This document shows positions 62,573-64,000 of a DNA stretch of 64,000 nt, piece after piece (the first letter of the stretch is position 1; each line of letters opens with the position of its first letter). Under the pieces are notes generated by a model. That model saw only the letters and a program-made list of their open reading frames with translations, was not told the origin of the DNA and did no database searches. Position numbers and translations under genes: made by a program. This DNA comes from Adiantum capillus-veneris (taxonomy: Eukaryota > Streptophyta > Polypodiopsida > Polypodiales > Pteridaceae), in assembly GCA_014529385.2 (NCBI GenBank), contig CM043958.1:154439293-154503292 (forward strand), written 5' to 3'.

Positions 62573-64000
62573 CTCCTTCTGAAAAGATAATGAGAGCATG
62601 GTTCTTGAATGGATTCCGTAGTAAGAAACTTAGAGAAGAAGAAGTACCTGCACCAACAAAGAAATTCAATGACTTGGTGCAGAGGGCCCTCAAATTAGAG
62701 CAATAAGCTAAGAGAGAAAAAGACCACAAGAAGAGAAGTTCCAATAGCAGTGGTTTGTCCAATGAGAATTTGGATTCCAGTACATCTGACATTGATTCAG
62801 ATGAGAAAAGCAAGGGTAAATGAAAGAAAGGATCTTGGTTACGCAAAATTGAAGAAATGTCTAGACAAATTGCTCAAATTGCCCAGATCAAACCTTCCAT
62901 CAGAAAGATGGAAACATGGTGCTCCAAATGCAATTCTAGAGATCACATTTTGAATGAATGTCCACAATCCACTTATTGTAAGGCTTATGGCCATCTCTGG
63001 AATAATTGTGCCATTCCGATTTGTCACTTCAAGAAAGGCAAAGATCTAAACTTGATAGCATTAATCAACACAGAATTAGTAAAAACAAAAGGAGCCAGTG
63101 AGTCAAAAGAAGAAAATCCAGACACCAATGGGATTGGTAAGAGGCAGATACCCAGGGGATACTGGACGATGTACAAGGTATGGGAATGTTCAGTGCAAAA
63201 GTTTTGACTGCTACAGTTGTGGAAAGTATGGACATTTTGCAGGCCAATGCCCCGAGGCAGTCAAAACTAAAGTACCTGATGTGAAGGCACCAGAACTAGT
63301 GCCGCTTTGGGTAGTTACTAGAAGTAAAGGTGTAATCATTGAAGAAGTTCCAGATTAGCTCCAGCATAACTGTTGAGGCCAAGAAGTGGGAACAATAGAG
63401 AGAGGTTTGGAAGGACAAGGACAAGGCCAAGGTAGTGGATGAGTGGCAGGAACAATGAGAGCTAGCAGCCAAGAATACAAAGAATCTGGCTAAAAGGTTA
63501 CCAGAACAACTAGAGTGTTCTGGGGCTCGCACCATTCAAAAGATCCCAGCCTAGTCTTTTGAGAAAGAATAGACAAAGCACTCAACATCTGGAATTGAAG
63601 AATCTATGATCTCTGCAGTACAAGGTTTGGTGGAAGAAGTCAGGCAAGTCAAATCAGACTTTGTCGAGACTGACACGACTGAACTAGTGCAGTATCAGTG
63701 CCTATTCCAATGTCAACAAGTAACCAACTCAGAGAAAGGAGATGAATGGAAATGTGAGGATATCCACAAATCCTCTAGTTCTAAAAACATTTTTTTTGCA
63801 GGAGAGAGATGAAATCTATGTCAAGGTCTGCGAACACATCCATAAATTGACAGTGGAGCTGGATGATATTAGACAAACTTTACCAAAAGCTGCAAAGTTC
63901 ATCAAACAGAAAAGGAAAGCTGAAGTCGAGGCAAGGGCAATAGACCTCTCAACTCCAAGAGATGATGAAGTACCAATCATTCAAGTTGATTATAAGTTGA
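62573..64000 (+). pseudogene. Gypsy-type gag, C-terminal part with zinc knuckles (runs off the window)
   Basis: Continues the frame interrupted at 60259: SEKIMRAWFLNGFRSKKLRE and FNDLVQRALKLEQ, then stops near 62704 and 62819. Cys/His motifs are CSKCNSRDHILNEC with a following CKAYGHLWNNC and, after a shift near 63170, CYSCGKYGHFAGQC. Beyond 63355 the frame is again broken, with polar, helical sequence (MISAVQGLVEEVRQVKSDF near 63610; RDEIYVKVCEHIHKLTVELD near 63810). Such gags package RNA. The pol region, if any, lies beyond the window edge. Confidence 0.72.

Overview
This is eukaryotic nuclear DNA from a plant. The coding signals are plant-type: LTR retrotransposons of the copia and gypsy classes, CACTA-like transposons with spliced genes, PLS-type pentatricopeptide (PPR) debris, a ten-exon A1 aspartyl protease with a hydrophobic C-terminal tail, and a Cu/Zn superoxide dismutase copy. 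The many long (CT)n/(GA)n and (CA)n tracts and the decayed PPR fragments would suit a large, repeat-rich genome such as a homosporous fern. That placement is an inference; the sequence alone does not prove the lineage.

Layout. 1-3311: non-coding sequence with a decayed gene, a duplicated segment and a 424-bp inverted-repeat element carrying a tRNA-like core. 3312-21823: one 18.5-kb CACTA-like transposon, bounded by 33-bp terminal inverted repeats and a CCT target duplication. It holds a transposase pseudogene, a separate multi-exon TnpA-like gene, and older nested or captured pieces (a copia element lacking one LTR, a 5'-truncated LINE with a (TC)n tail, PPR fragments). 21827-28740: parts of a second CACTA-type system, namely a TnpA-like gene on the minus strand whose intron is a 1.3-kb palindrome array, and a divergent TNP2-type transposase missing its front catalytic part. 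28742-35165: a copia gag scrap, long microsatellites and degraded sequence. 35166-37850 (minus): an apparently intact 497-residue aspartyl protease gene, the only clear host gene. 39073-39589: an intronless, frameshifted Cu/Zn SOD copy.

41166-59011: a complete-length 17.8-kb gypsy element on the minus strand with LTRs, primer-binding site, polypurine tract and a perfect GAGTT target duplication. Its frame runs gag, protease, integrase with reverse transcriptase and RNase H missing, followed by a second retropepsin-like domain with Asn at the catalytic position and, far downstream, a broken coiled-coil ORF. Its leader, 3' spacer and LTRs share repeats carrying the 12-bp palindrome CGATCGCGATCG. 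59882-64000: a gypsy-type gag pseudogene on the plus strand, split by a 2.3-kb LTR element with no recognisable protein (60260-62567).

The window therefore reads as nested mobile elements of different ages around one host gene. Exon borders, frame joins and repeat borders were worked out by eye; domain names rest on motif recognition, not on database searches.
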